Source: Hofstenia miamia (lineage: Eukaryota; Xenacoelomorpha; Acoela). From it: a stretch of 64,000 bases of DNA. Made by a program: the position numbers and the translations under genes. Numbering within the stretch: the first letter of the stretch is position 1; each line of letters starts with the position of its first letter. This document shows, piece after piece, positions 23,804 through 36,687 of the stretch. The stretch spans positions 1,420,362-1,484,361 of the forward strand of contig SCFE01000050.1 in assembly GCA_004352715.1 (NCBI GenBank), given 5' to 3'. Under the pieces are notes generated by a model. The model was not told the origin of the DNA. It worked only from the letters and a program-made list of their open reading frames with translations, and searched no databases.

Positions 23804-26800
23804 CATATGATTTTCGCAATTGTGATGTCTTGTAAATTAAATTTCTTAGTATTGTAACAATTTATTATTGACCTGCTTTTCCCAGAAATTTGAAAAAAAA
23901 ATATTCCTCAACTATATGCTTCAAACAACACTAAGTTTACAGCTAAATGACGGTTTATAACACGGTTAAGTAGGCTAATTATCTCCATATATTAAAGGCG
24001 GTGTGTAATAGAACAGTTGTGATTAGTGATAAAATAGTTTTTCTTGTGTCTGTGCCGAACTTCAAATTAGTTATATCCTCAAACTTAAATTTTCTCAATT
24101 ATAGAGGACGTACAAATCATACGGCAAAAATGATGGACACTAAAAGTTGAACACAATCAATAATTTGGATGAGCAACAAAGTCAATAGTTTAACATCTAC
24201 CAGATTTTATTTTTAAAAACCGAAACAGAATGTTCAGGTTGTGAATTTTCAGTCAAAATACTTATAATTATCAAAACTTCCGTAGAAATTATGGTCAAAT
24301 CAAATGTTTGAAAACACTTACTCCACGATTGGGTTTGTTATTGAAATGTAGAACGGCCTTCAAAAACTGCCACGAGAATTAACTAATAAAATTATAGAAG
24401 TACTATGATTATTATTTTTCAAACCTGTTCTAATTTGACAGGTAGGTTTCGGATATCGCCGGTTTGCGAGCTTTAGTTAAATATGTAACATACCGTATAA
24501 AACCAACAGATGGTTGACAGCCATTAGTTCACAACAACCTCTTACCTAGAACTCAGTGTGTAACTATAAGTGGAGAGTTTCGAAAAGCAAACGTGAGTAA
24601 AAATACTCTAATGCTGAGCAAAGTAATTTACGTGGGAAGTGTATATTAATTCAGAAATATGTCATTGACATTTAATAATCTCGAAAATTATTAATATTTT
24701 TATTGCAGTCTTCGCAAAATTGCAATTGCATTGCAAAGCTTCTTTATCATAACATTACAATAATATTATTATTAGGGCAACCATAATGCTATATGGCCAC
24801 TTTTATAGTTAAATGCAGCATTTTTGAAACATCCTATGAAGATTTTGTATTAAAGCAACATCAACATAAATGTACTTTTTCAGATCGTTTGTTTACATTT
24901 TAAAATTTTATAGCATACATTTTGATTTACTTAATTATTACAAAACACTCTAAGTGATGCATTTCAAAGGAAGCTGAGCCTAGTTAGAGTTTTAGTTAAC
25001 TTTCTGCTGAAAAGAATAAGAAATTCCAATTCTAATGACAATGAATGACTTATAAAAATAAAGCTTAAAACTTGCTTGCGGTCCAAGAATTCCCTTAGCT
25101 TATTATAAAGTAGAATTCAGAAACATGCAACTTTAAATGTCATATGACGGTTATTCATTCAAAAGGAAGAAATATTTCACCATTTCGAATTAATTATAAA
25201 AGAAAGGGTAGAATAGTGTCAAAATCAGGGGTTTCGTTAATTCTAGAGTATCAATTAAAAACCCCATTCAATCTTAATTTGAAAACATTTTTAGACAAGC
25301 ATCTATGTGCAAAGTTAGATTTGACTCCAATAACTACCAGCTACACATACCTACTGGCACATAAAATATGTGAAATTATTTCTCACTTATATGAAAATAA
25401 CCTTAGGAGGGTGTTTCAACGCAAATATTTGAAATAAGTTGTTAAGCAATGCATATTGGTATGGATATGCACAATACATTTTGGCTACATCGATGGAACG
25501 AATTTTGGTTAGGAGGGATTTACATTTATTAGCAAACATATTAACTAAGAAGTCTTAATAATAACAAAATTTATGGAGACATTTTTGAAAATTTGATTTA
25601 GGGGAAGGGGGANCTCTAAATACTGGCTCTCTACACTCAACCCAAAATTTGAGAAAAACGTCTATTGTGAAAAAAATTGCATAAACTATGCATATTATTT
25701 AAATCACAAATGTGTTTTTATAATGTGCACTAAATTTCATTCCTTTGAAATATTCTCAGATGGAAAAATGGCACAAGGAAAGTAAATAAAGAAATGTATG
25801 ACTTAAAGCAATAAACAACACAGAAAACAGCAAAAATATCTGTGTAGTTGATTTGACTACAGAATAATTGTCAGAAAGGATACAAAGAAAATTAATTAAG
25901 ACACATCTTACTAAGGATAATATTTTTTCGTAAATTGTAGATTTTAAGTGTGAGGGAATTACTCTCCTAAGCTTATGTTGTGTGCCAAAACAAAGCAATT
26001 ATAGACAACAAAATTTTTGTGGATCAGTAGTACACGCATGTGACAAAATTGCTGAGAACACATCAAAAACACATTTCATTCATTCACTACAACCCATGGA
26101 TTCAAAGAAACTTCATTGAATAGGATTTTTAGGATTTTTATTGGAAGAAGATAAAGTTTATGAAATAATGAAATTTATGAAATTAAAAAAAAATTCTCTA
26201 TAATAGCTTAAAATACAAATCTATTGAAATCATTCGTTTTGTAGACATCAGTGAATAAAATTAAATAATGTTACTGCATAAATCCAATAAAAGCATAATC
26301 ATATTGGAGAGGATATGTGTAGATACACTTATTACCCATTTAAAAACTTCTTACACGTGTTAAAACTGTTACTATATTGTTTTTAATAATAGATTTTTTT
26401 AATCATTAATGAAAACCTTTAACCAATCATAGACATTATATCAGCAAATTTCAGTCTTAAGAAAACGTTTAAGGCTTGCATTAAACTGATGCATTAATTG
26501 TGTTCTAATAATGGTATAGTGAAAAACTTTTTACTATATTTTTGAACAGTGAAATCATATCTCATGCAATTTCAATGTTAAATCTACTCCTAAATAAGAA
26601 GCTTTGGGGCTGCAAATTTTCAAAAGCATATGCTGCGAAGCTCTTAAAAATAAATCGTTAAAATACTCAGCAATTTGTAATATGGCGTAAATAAGANATT
26701 GTGTTCTAATAATGGTATAGTGAAAAACTTTTTACTATATTTTTGAACAGTGAAATCCAATCTCATGCAATTTCAATGTTAAATCTACTCCTAAATAAGA

Positions 26801-27700
26801 ACCTTTGGGGCTGCAAATTTTCAAAAGCATATGCTGCGAAGCTCTTAAAAATAAATCGTTAAAATACTCAGCAATTTGGAATATGGCGTAAATAAGAAGT
26901 GAAAAGTACTTATTGACTGTTAATGGCATTAATAGTTCGCAAAATTGCACTTCATCTACTTAAGAGGCTCAAACAATAGCATGTTTCAGAAAACTGTTAT
27001 TGCTTGTTTGATACAAATGCTGTTATCCTAAAAGGAAATACTTTTAAGTTAGCGAACTTAGCCTTTCGCGATGCAAACTTAATTGGAATTGTCAATCAAA
27101 CTTGCAAGAAAATGTATGAAAAATAATTTTTGAACTATCAGAGGGCCTTTTCTACAATCAATTCTTGTATATTTCCATGTAGAGCAAACAAAAAATCAAT
27201 TACTCTTAATAAATTTGTAATAATATAGGCTTATAAGTTCATTTGCAAGAGTTGCATTTTTAGTTCAAAGTTAATAAAATAGAGAACTGAAAACGATTTA
27301 GTGAGTAAGTGCACTGAGGAAAAAGTTTCATATTTCTGAAAGTACTTGATACTAGATTCATAGTAAGGACAAAAGAAAACTTTATATTATTTAGATCATC
27401 TTAAACGTTATATGTAAAACCTTTGCCCCATTAATGATGAGGTATATAGGAGCATTACCAAAATTTAAAAATGAAAAATGCAGAAAACTTATATACACTA
27501 AGACGCACAAACTTTGTCAAATAATTAATATCTTTGGAGCATCGCAGCAAGGAAACTTGACCAATGGAGGGCGTACGAAGTATTGAAACTACCTCACTTC
27601 GTTTGTAATTGATATGCTATGGAAATATGCCATATTATTAACTCATAGTTTTTTATTTTTTAAAAGTGGTAAAAATTACTTAGCAGCGCAAAGCCAATAA
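23804..27700. other. Gene-poor stretch with an unrecognised 97-codon ORF and two N junctions
   Basis: An ORF at 25144-25437 (+) is basic and AT-biased with no motif I know. A single N lies at 25613. Around the N at 26697, bases 26497-26696 recur as 26698-26897 with a few substitutions, which I read as two haplotypes joined. No other feature is supported. Confidence 0.45.
26497..26897. repeat. 200-bp duplication across the single-N junction at 26697
   Basis: Two 200-base copies abut at an N and differ at only about three or four sites (for example gaaatcatat versus gaaatccaat, and aagaagc versus aagaacc). This fits allelic contig ends not collapsed by the assembler. Confidence 0.75.
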
Positions 27701-27739
27701 ACCTTAGTGCATATATATATATATGTATATATATATATT

Positions 27740-28001
27740 GATCATCGACAAAATATTTTCCCGGAAAATTTTTTTACAAAACTATAAACTACACTTTATA
27801 ATTAACTAAAATAATTGTATATGATAAGATTTAAAATAGATGTAATCTTTGAAATGTATTCATTTGCTTGTTTAGTATGTTGGTCCGTTCTAATTTCTTT
27901 AAGTATAATGCTTCCCCTATTTTTGTATTGTTAGTTTTTATAATGATGTTAAAATTGTCTTTCTTAATTTCATGATGGTGTTGAAATATTTCAGTATTTA
28001 A
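27740..28001 (-). pseudogene. Second Penelope-like element copy, C-terminal endonuclease fragment
   Basis: The reverse complement matches the PLE at about 330-600 almost base for base. It includes the C-terminal coding part, with the stop codon complement at 27831-27833, and the 3' tail through tgatcatcg near 27740. It ends in an (AT)n tract at 27712-27739. Coding sequence runs into the N gap at 28002, so its upstream part is hidden. The hammerhead core of copy one is not conserved here: the CTGACGA box reads TTGTCGA and the GAAA box is absent. Confidence 0.88.
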
Positions 28002-29001
28002 NNNNNNNNNNNNNNNNNNNNNNNNNNNNNNNNNNNNNNNNNNNNNNNNNNNNNNNNNNNNNNNNNNNNNNNNNNNNNNNNNNNNNNNNNNNNNNNNNNN
28101 NNNNNNNNNNNNNNNNNNNNNNNNNNNNNNNNNNNNNNNNNNNNNNNNNNNNNNNNNNNNNNNNNNNNNNNNNNNNNNNNNNNNNNNNNNNNNNNNNNNN
28201 NNNNNNNNNNNNNNNNNNNNNNNNNNNNNNNNNNNNNNNNNNNNNNNNNNNNNNNNNNNNNNNNNNNNNNNNNNNNNNNNNNNNNNNNNNNNNNNNNNNN
28301 NNNNNNNNNNNNNNNNNNNNNNNNNNNNNNNNNNNNNNNNNNNNNNNNNNNNNNNNNNNNNNNNNNNNNNNNNNNNNNNNNNNNNNNNNNNNNNNNNNNN
28401 NNNNNNNNNNNNNNNNNNNNNNNNNNNNNNNNNNNNNNNNNNNNNNNNNNNNNNNNNNNNNNNNNNNNNNNNNNNNNNNNNNNNNNNNNNNNNNNNNNNN
28501 NNNNNNNNNNNNNNNNNNNNNNNNNNNNNNNNNNNNNNNNNNNNNNNNNNNNNNNNNNNNNNNNNNNNNNNNNNNNNNNNNNNNNNNNNNNNNNNNNNNN
28601 NNNNNNNNNNNNNNNNNNNNNNNNNNNNNNNNNNNNNNNNNNNNNNNNNNNNNNNNNNNNNNNNNNNNNNNNNNNNNNNNNNNNNNNNNNNNNNNNNNNN
28701 NNNNNNNNNNNNNNNNNNNNNNNNNNNNNNNNNNNNNNNNNNNNNNNNNNNNNNNNNNNNNNNNNNNNNNNNNNNNNNNNNNNNNNNNNNNNNNNNNNNN
28801 NNNNNNNNNNNNNNNNNNNNNNNNNNNNNNNNNNNNNNNNNNNNNNNNNNNNNNNNNNNNNNNNNNNNNNNNNNNNNNNNNNNNNNNNNNNNNNNNNNNN
28901 NNNNNNNNNNNNNNNNNNNNNNNNNNNNNNNNNNNNNNNNNNNNNNNNNNNNNNNNNNNNNNNNNNNNNNNNNNNNNNNNNNNNNNNNNNNNNNNNNNNN
29001 N
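28002..29001. other. assembly gap (1000 N)
   Basis: Exactly 1000 Ns, a placeholder length. The left flank is in PLE coding sequence and the right flank is an (AT)n repeat, so the unseen part probably holds the rest of the PLE. ORFs running through the Ns are meaningless. Confidence 0.98.
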
Positions 29002-29023
29002 ATATATATATATATATATATAT

Positions 29024-30831
29024 TGTAAATGCTGAATTTTGCTTTTCTTAAGACAATTCAATTTCTTCAGTTATCTTATCGCTTTGTTTTGTTGACGAAA
29101 TCATCAACATCTTTAACCTTAAACAGCCTAGCGTTTTAAAGACAAAAGTTTTTTCCACATTTACAAAGATTTTCTCCAAGGCTATTTCCAAAATTGAAAA
29201 TCTTGGGGCATGGGTAGGTCTATTGGGGAACATACCTTAATCGCAATGTTGAAAATTTCTATTAAAGCTTATTGCTGTGGCAGAGATTGTTGAATAGATT
29301 AACAAGTTTTCTTAGAAATTTTCGAATTTTTGAAAAAGATTTAAATTCTCTCCATATCTAGTGTTAATGTATTTAGATGGTTTTGAGCCCCTGGAGGCAA
29401 CAAAGAACTTTGACTGTTTCTTAATAAGTGCAAAGATATTCCAAACCCATTGAGGGGTGCCGTGCGCAAAGTCAGAGATCGCGGACTTAGAGCGAAAAAG
29501 AAAGAGGAGACTCTTCTTTATCATTTGGTGCTTTCAGATTAAGCACACCATTAATAGTTTTTGAGCTATAAGCGTTTAAAAAATTTTTAAAAGATCATTA
29601 AATTTTTTTTAAAATCATCAGGCTGTTTAAGGTTACGGGTACTTCAATTTAACTCATTGGGGTTGGGGCAATATCGAAAAGTTGAAAATTGGTCGTTTCT
29701 AATTCCAAGTTTTAGGACAGTAACGAATCTGATTAAATTTTTCTCAAAAATATATTTTTAGGTTGGTGCAGAGCTATTTGCTGACAATTTCAAAATATTT
29801 CATGGTTTAAAAAGTTAAAATTACTTTGAAGAAAGTTTTTATTTTATAGAAATACTTTAAAAAAATATACCTGTGATGGACAGATTAGAGCGGAAAACAA
29901 AAAGATTATTTAATAATCCTTACTAAAATAAAAAATTTTTCTTTGCTTGTGCAATGACATGCAATTAGTTGTTTTTTTACTAAAGCATCCATGAGGAGGT
30001 TTTTTTATTTTTAATGGCCTTTTCCGAATTTTACGCAAAAGCGGCCACATGTTTTTGGAAGGTTATTTTAAATATTTCTTTCAAATTCTTATGAACTTTA
30101 TTGAAACTTAGGAAAATAATTTTTTATTTGTGACCAGTGGCAATCTTAATAATAAATAATCAATGAGCCGATGCTTGCAAATAAAATTCACTTCATTATT
30201 TGGATTCCTAGATCATTTTAATATAAAAAAAAGAATTGAAGTTTTGTGTTTGAAATTTATTATAATAAATAAGTTAAGTAAATATTCAAAGTAATTTATT
30301 CATGAATATTTGGCCACTTTGAAATTAACTATTATATGAAAAAGTTACGTTTGAGCAGAAGAGACTCTTCACGATTTAAGAAAATTCTGTTTCAAAATTC
30401 TACTTAATTTTAAAATATTTGTGCGTTGTATATATGAAGATATGCAGATCGCGACTATTCCCAAAGAGCTGGTTTTAAATTGGTTCAATCGTTTTTGGAA
30501 AACTTTCTGTGGGCAACGCAGGATTTTTGAGCCATGCATTATTGTAGCATCATCCAAGAATATCAACCAAAACTCTATCAATGATTTCTGTTAATTCTTG
30601 GAAAATGCGTTTAGTAATTTTGACAGTGTAATTACGGCAAGTATTAGTCGCCGAAAGGTTTGACAAAATTAAGTGTGGACGAATCGCCTGCACACAGTTC
30701 TGCATAACCACGAGGTACGCAGAAATCTTTAGCGTGGGAAAACCCAAATTGAAATTAGGCGACTGGTACTTGTTTGACATCAATAATCGGTAAATATGTT
30801 TTAATAAATTGTGTATAAATAAGAACTACGA
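29024..30831. other. Non-coding stretch between gaps
   Basis: Short ORFs only. The minus-strand reading at about 30369-30783 is open in pieces but shows no motif I can name. Nothing is supported as a gene. Confidence 0.4.
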
Positions 30832-31831
30832 NNNNNNNNNNNNNNNNNNNNNNNNNNNNNNNNNNNNNNNNNNNNNNNNNNNNNNNNNNNNNNNNNNNNN
30901 NNNNNNNNNNNNNNNNNNNNNNNNNNNNNNNNNNNNNNNNNNNNNNNNNNNNNNNNNNNNNNNNNNNNNNNNNNNNNNNNNNNNNNNNNNNNNNNNNNNN
31001 NNNNNNNNNNNNNNNNNNNNNNNNNNNNNNNNNNNNNNNNNNNNNNNNNNNNNNNNNNNNNNNNNNNNNNNNNNNNNNNNNNNNNNNNNNNNNNNNNNNN
31101 NNNNNNNNNNNNNNNNNNNNNNNNNNNNNNNNNNNNNNNNNNNNNNNNNNNNNNNNNNNNNNNNNNNNNNNNNNNNNNNNNNNNNNNNNNNNNNNNNNNN
31201 NNNNNNNNNNNNNNNNNNNNNNNNNNNNNNNNNNNNNNNNNNNNNNNNNNNNNNNNNNNNNNNNNNNNNNNNNNNNNNNNNNNNNNNNNNNNNNNNNNNN
31301 NNNNNNNNNNNNNNNNNNNNNNNNNNNNNNNNNNNNNNNNNNNNNNNNNNNNNNNNNNNNNNNNNNNNNNNNNNNNNNNNNNNNNNNNNNNNNNNNNNNN
31401 NNNNNNNNNNNNNNNNNNNNNNNNNNNNNNNNNNNNNNNNNNNNNNNNNNNNNNNNNNNNNNNNNNNNNNNNNNNNNNNNNNNNNNNNNNNNNNNNNNNN
31501 NNNNNNNNNNNNNNNNNNNNNNNNNNNNNNNNNNNNNNNNNNNNNNNNNNNNNNNNNNNNNNNNNNNNNNNNNNNNNNNNNNNNNNNNNNNNNNNNNNNN
31601 NNNNNNNNNNNNNNNNNNNNNNNNNNNNNNNNNNNNNNNNNNNNNNNNNNNNNNNNNNNNNNNNNNNNNNNNNNNNNNNNNNNNNNNNNNNNNNNNNNNN
31701 NNNNNNNNNNNNNNNNNNNNNNNNNNNNNNNNNNNNNNNNNNNNNNNNNNNNNNNNNNNNNNNNNNNNNNNNNNNNNNNNNNNNNNNNNNNNNNNNNNNN
31801 NNNNNNNNNNNNNNNNNNNNNNNNNNNNNNN
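30832..31831. other. assembly gap (1000 N)
   Basis: Exactly 1000 Ns. The right flank begins inside a transposon-like end (see 31832-31925). Confidence 0.98.
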
Positions 31832-31925
31832 GGGGGTCAACCAAATGATTACGACTGATTACATGGGGGAGGGGGGAGTAGAAAATAGCAAAAAAATTGA
31901 TTACGTAATATGTGAACGCTCCCTA
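31832..31925. mobile_element. MITE-like terminal sequence truncated by gap
   Basis: The stretch reads, on the minus strand, gggagcgttcacatattacg, then an A/T run, then C-rich (ccccctcccc) and a ggttgaccccc motif at the gap edge. The combination of GTTCA-TATTACGTAA with C/G-rich GGTTGACCCCC blocks resembles a widespread class of invertebrate DNA-transposon ends. The partner end would be in the gap, so the call is tentative. Confidence 0.4.
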
Positions 31926-32104
31926 ACAAGATCTAATGAAGAAGAAAAAGCACACTACAAAAAACACAATAGATCTGTGTTGTTGAATATAATCAACATG
32001 ATAACCTTACAGAAAACGAGCTGTTGGAATGAATTGCATATTTATGTCAGACAATTTTCCCTAATATTACACAGAAAAGGAATTTTTCAAAAGTTCACCA
32101 CAGT

Positions 32105-32352
32105 AGATGACGAGGGTTCTCAGACGCCCATGTTGTACAATTATGACTGTTGACCATTCCATCCATAGAAAATTAGGCCTCATCTGACCAAAGCATATTA
32201 TTGAGCAAATTAGCATTAGCTAAAATCCATTGAGTGAATTTGAGATGATGATGATAGTCTGATTCAGTGATAGTTTGATGCAAGGCAATTTTATATATCC
32301 GCATACCACACGCTTTAAGAATTCAACAAATACTTTCCTTGGAATTGTAGTA
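32105..32352 (-). pseudogene. mariner-type transposase fragment
   Basis: Read on the minus strand it gives IPRKVFVEFL-like sequence, then RIYKIALHQTITESDYHHHL, FTQWILANANLLNNM, and LWSDEA with the first catalytic Asp. This is followed by a stop, then SMDGMVNSHNCTTWASENP. The WSDEA…GxVNxHNxxxWxxENP order is characteristic of invertebrate mariner-like transposases. The N-terminal DNA-binding part and the second and third catalytic residues are missing and a stop interrupts the block, so it is a dead fragment. Confidence 0.7.
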
Positions 32353-32539
32353 GTGTAGCATAATCCTATTAAACGATAAAAAGAAAGAAAAAGAAACCAA
32401 GATCGAATATTATATTCAAAACATAAAACTCTGATTTACTGATTTATCATTTAATAGAATTAGCATCATCCCACGTAATTTGAAAAAAAATGTAAAGCAA
32501 GTATTTACCACTTTCACTTTTTGGAAAATCACGAGTAGA

Positions 32540-34162
32540 CGATTCGCTCCACGTCAATTTAAGCGCGCAGCCATTAGCATGCAGAGATGTTCTGCGTTTC
32601 ATCCAAAGTTAAAACTATCAGATGAATTCAATTCGTTGTTGAAAACATAGACAGCCTGACTATTTACTCTCGCCATATCTAGCATGTAGGAAAGAGCAGC
32701 AGCTGTCCACTTGCTTGACTTGGGTTTGCAAGTGTAGGAGCCCATTCGTTGATCGGAAATGTCGATTCCACCTTTAGTGAAATCGTAAATCTTGTATTAC
32801 ATGGGTCTCTTTTTTATATCCTTAGTTTCATTGATGATAGTGTGTTGCAGCAGTCGTTTGAAGCAGTAGCACATTTCTCATCCAACTTGATTTTGTTTTT
32901 GCAAAATACGAATTCAGAATAACAGAAATATCTACTTCTTTGAAAGAGATCCAAAAAAAATTTTCACGTTGCTTTGTTTCCTTGATCTTTGCGGTTTATT
33001 TGCAGGGTCCCAATGCAAGTAATATTTTTATCAATAGAGCCACTTTGCTAGTGGAATTGACGCATAATATCGATGCATGGAAATGTTTGACTCTTGTAAA
33101 GAATGGAGATGCTCATAACCTTCGACCAATCACTTTACCAATGTCAATGTGTCTTTGATAGGACTATCTGTTACTTCCACTGGTTTGCCTTAGAATGTAT
33201 TTTCTAATGAATATAAGCTTTACGTGAGCTTCCTAGACAACAAAAATTTAGACCATACTTGGCAGGTTTATCATTGTTGTGGGTTTGAAAATATCCCTGC
33301 CTTTATGGGTAAATGGCTTCAACAATCGTCAAGCAATCGTCAGACAACATATTCTTTGTGCAAGCTTGATTGAACATTCCAAACACATCTCGAAATGCAC
33401 CAAAACGGACTTGCTTTTAGCGATCGTCCCGACTTTCGAGATCGTCAATCCTAATCATGGATTTTATGAAAACATACCGATTGTAATTCATAGCAGCCCG
33501 GTATATTGGATGTCCAATATCTTCTTTGAATAGCTTACCTAGGTTGAGATTTGTATGTCCCAATAACCCTCTTGCATACATAAAACTAAAATTGCATAAA
33601 GTTCAGATTCCGAGAGTTCCTTCACGTATGATGTTACCTTGTTTTGTCTTAGGAATTTGTAAATTCAGTATTTTAGTATATTTTCATGTGTGTGTTCAAG
33701 TATTTTGCTTACAATTTCATTTGTAAAAAATTGTTTCCATATGCCTAGAGGTGTTTTTTACTTCTAACTCCTGAATATGTCCCAGGTCTTTTAGGCATGA
33801 TATTTGCAGCATTTATTCGTCCTCCAAAAACATTTGATTTTTCCCATTTAAATCTGTTGATACCAATCGCATTTTCTATTTTATCTTTGGGAATGGTTGG
33901 TATTTTAAATCCAATGCCGTGTCTAAAGATTTCACTAACTCAAGTCCATGATTTCTTTTTGTGCGCTCTTTAGGAACAACGGGGATTTCTAATTTATCAT
34001 TATCTGCTATCCAAAGAGAATTTACAGTACCTTTCAACTCCTCTGCCATGTCACTGTTGAGAGTTTTTCATCGTGAAGTGCATCTAAGTAGTCATCATCT
34101 GAATCAAATATAAAATTAAGTTTATCCTCTACATTATATGATGTTCTTTCTGATCGCTTCAT
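32540..34162 (-). pseudogene. piggyBac-type transposase, decayed
   Basis: A start at 34162 opens MKRSERTSYNVEDKL followed by an acidic FDSDDDYLDAL block typical of piggyBac N-termini. Further along, in other frames, come DDCLTIVEAIYP and KPAKYGL (about 33255-33345, the DEq…KP.KyG block). Next are GTLQINRK near 33000, then FTKGGIDISDQRMGSYT and KWTAAALSYMLDMARVNSQA (about 32650-32790). That last part matches the conserved GGVDxxDQ…RKTxKW…LDxAxxNA region and keeps its Asp. Multiple stops and frameshifts show long decay. It is not the same family as the TTAA element at 11769, whose N-terminal stub differs. Ends were not found. Confidence 0.75.
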
Positions 34163-35379
34163 TGTAGACTAAAATGAAAAGAATATATTAGGCATTTACA
34201 GTCACATTGTAAATATGGTAAATATTTAAATTGTAAACATAGCAAATAATCAACTAAAAGTAGTCTTCAAAATGTAATAATATGATCTTCACAATACTGA
34301 TAACAAAATCGCGACAAGCATTCGGATGAAGTTACATCCTCCAAAAAACAAAATCATTTTAATTCAATAAGTTTCCTCCATGCCTTAGTTATGTTTTACC
34401 AGTGTCGTCCATTGGAAATGTGTCATGGGATGGGATGGAACAGGTATAAATTGTCATGGAATTGGATAGGATAGGACAGAAAAATATTTCCCATGAACAA
34501 GCCTGTGTTTCAATTATCACTTAGAGTAAAAAGTTCAAACAAAAGTATGCTCAAAATTTTCAAAATATAATTGACAAATGGTCCTGTATTGAGAAAACTA
34601 GTCCGTGAAATTGCTTCAAATTTGGTTAGAATACTTCTCAATCCAATAAAATTATTCAAAAAGTTCTAAATTTCTTATTCTAATCCAATTTTATCAATTT
34701 CATTTTATGTAGTTACATATCTTTACTTCATTAAAATTTTAATAGACTCCGGTATTTAATGCTTGCGATAGCTTCTTTTTGAATACCATGTTATCGATTC
34801 GATAATCTTTAACATTGAAAAGGAGGGCGTATTATAGCGGAATTACACACTTCTATTTGTTACTATAATCAAGGGATGTTGTTCTATTTTGCAGTCTGCT
34901 TAAAATTAGATGGTTTTTAGATCTGGGGTGCAATTAAATAGGACAATATAGTCATAAAAAGTCATATTTTGTTTTTTGAAAATATGATAATGTTTGTAGA
35001 TTGAAATGTCATAAAAGTAATATTTTGGCATAGTTTCATTAAATTAAGAAAAAAACTTAAGAATTAATGCTGGATTATGACAGAATTAATAAATATATAT
35101 TTATTCAATTTTAATTATTGTACTTCCTGGTCTAACCCCCGAGAAGTTTAATTGATAGCTAGTTCTTGACCCGACCCTCTGGTCAACGAGTTTCTAGGAC
35201 TGGCCATGTATTCTAGCAGCTGAAAAAATATTAAAGTAGCTATATACATTATTATTCCATTGATGTTGCAAGCTACGAGTGTTGCAGAACTGTGCAATAC
35301 GTATTTAGACAAAATATATAAGAGTTAATACTCTAATTGCTTCAATTAAGGCTGCTATCAAAAATATCAAAGTTGTTCA

Positions 35380-35694
35380 ATGTTTGACAGAGTTGAAATT
35401 TCACCAGATATTGTTAATACTCCCACCCTTGACCTTGAAAATGATACCTGTGAAATTATCGATTATATCAAGTCACAATTAGAAAATACCGGTTTCACTG
35501 CTATAATGGAAGGAAAGAGATGGATATTTCATCCGACATTTAAGTTCAACTTTCGAAAATGTCAAGCAACATCGACTGCAGTTGAGAGTGGGTTCTGTAT
35601 GTTGAGGAATCTCTTGTCTTATGACAAAAATCTTAACCACAATAACATATGGAAATTTATTAGTCATGTTCAACGTAAAATTGATCAGAACTGA
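35380..35694 (+). CDS. 104-codon ORF, possibly a transposase C-terminal fragment
   Basis: Open from ATG to TGA with balanced composition. It includes SPDIVNTPTLDLENDTCEII, KRWIFHPTFKFNF, and a C-terminal TSTAVESGFCMLRNLLS followed by NNIWKFISHVQ. The order S/TxxVES … L … IWKFI recalls the C-terminus of MULE-type transposases (TNNxVExxH…PxIWKxI), but the key His is not present, so this is a guess. It is flanked by GGGTCGGGTC iterons at about 35165 (inverted) and 35860, which suggests it sits inside a DNA transposon. The exact copy at 36688-37002 is most likely an assembly duplicate. Confidence 0.35.
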   Translation: MFDRVEISPDIVNTPTLDLENDTCEIIDYIKSQLENTGFTAIMEGKRWIFHPTFKFNFRKCQATSTAVESGFCMLRNLLSYDKNLNHNNIWKFISHVQRKIDQN

Positions 35695-36687
35695 AAAATA
35701 AGAAATCAAAAAAATATATTTATTTAGTTTTCAACAATCAAATGTTAGTTGTTTAGTTTGGGAAATGTATTTCAAATGTACCGAATTTGGTGCAGTCGGG
35801 TCACGCTTAGGAATATGGGCCGGGTTGGGTAGTGTCTACATAACATTCGGCTAGGGTCGGGTCCAAAAACTTGAACCTGCCCTGATTCTGACAATGCAAT
35901 GATGTTGATGTTTTCTTAGTGCAGGCTGCTTAAGATTAATATAGTCCTTTCTGTACACTAAGTCGAGGGGGGGGGCAATGTATAATATTTATTTATTTAG
36001 ATCATGAGTAGCCAAACTTGAATTTCGGATTTTTTTAATTGGATTCCTGTATTTTGACATTTAAATATTCTTCAATTAGTTCGAGTTGCATGTATATTAC
36101 AATATGTACATTGTTGATTACATGTCCAGATCCAGATATAATTATATCCAAAAATACGTAATGTTACATCATCATGTATATGCGGACTTTTCAATTGAGA
36201 TTTGCTTAATAATTTATACTGTATATTGTATATTGAACAATACATTGTAGTCAATTTCTTCTATGTAATATTTAACGTTAAAATAACTAAAAAATGAAAT
36301 GAACACAGTTTTTGAACTTGTTTACCATTTGGGTAGAGATAAGATCCCGTAAGTGTAAGTTGATTGACAAACGGAGGGATTTAGCAAAAAGCAACGAAAA
36401 TTTAGTGCCATATTAATGGACACATTCAATTAAATTATTTTCAATAATGCAGTACAAATTTCCGCTTTTGATAAAATTTCAAATCGTTTTTCCACTTTGC
36501 TACCATTATTAAANTGTATTCTAGCAGCTGAAAAAATATTAAAGTAGCTATATACATTATTATTCCATTGATGTTGCAAGCTACGAGTGTTGCAGAACTG
36601 TGCAATACGTATTTAGACAAAATATATAAGAGTTAATACTCTAATTGCTTCAATTAAGGCTGCTATCAAAAATATCAAAGTTGTTCA

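Noticed and set aside
27991-29061. Long minus-strand ORF through the first N gap
   Set aside because: It is made of Ns translated as unknown residues. The real sequence at its edges is an AT repeat on one side and antisense of the PLE coding end on the other.
30755-31858. Three overlapping ORFs on both strands through the second N gap
   Set aside because: These arise only because Ns contain no stop codons. The few real residues at the ends show no motif.
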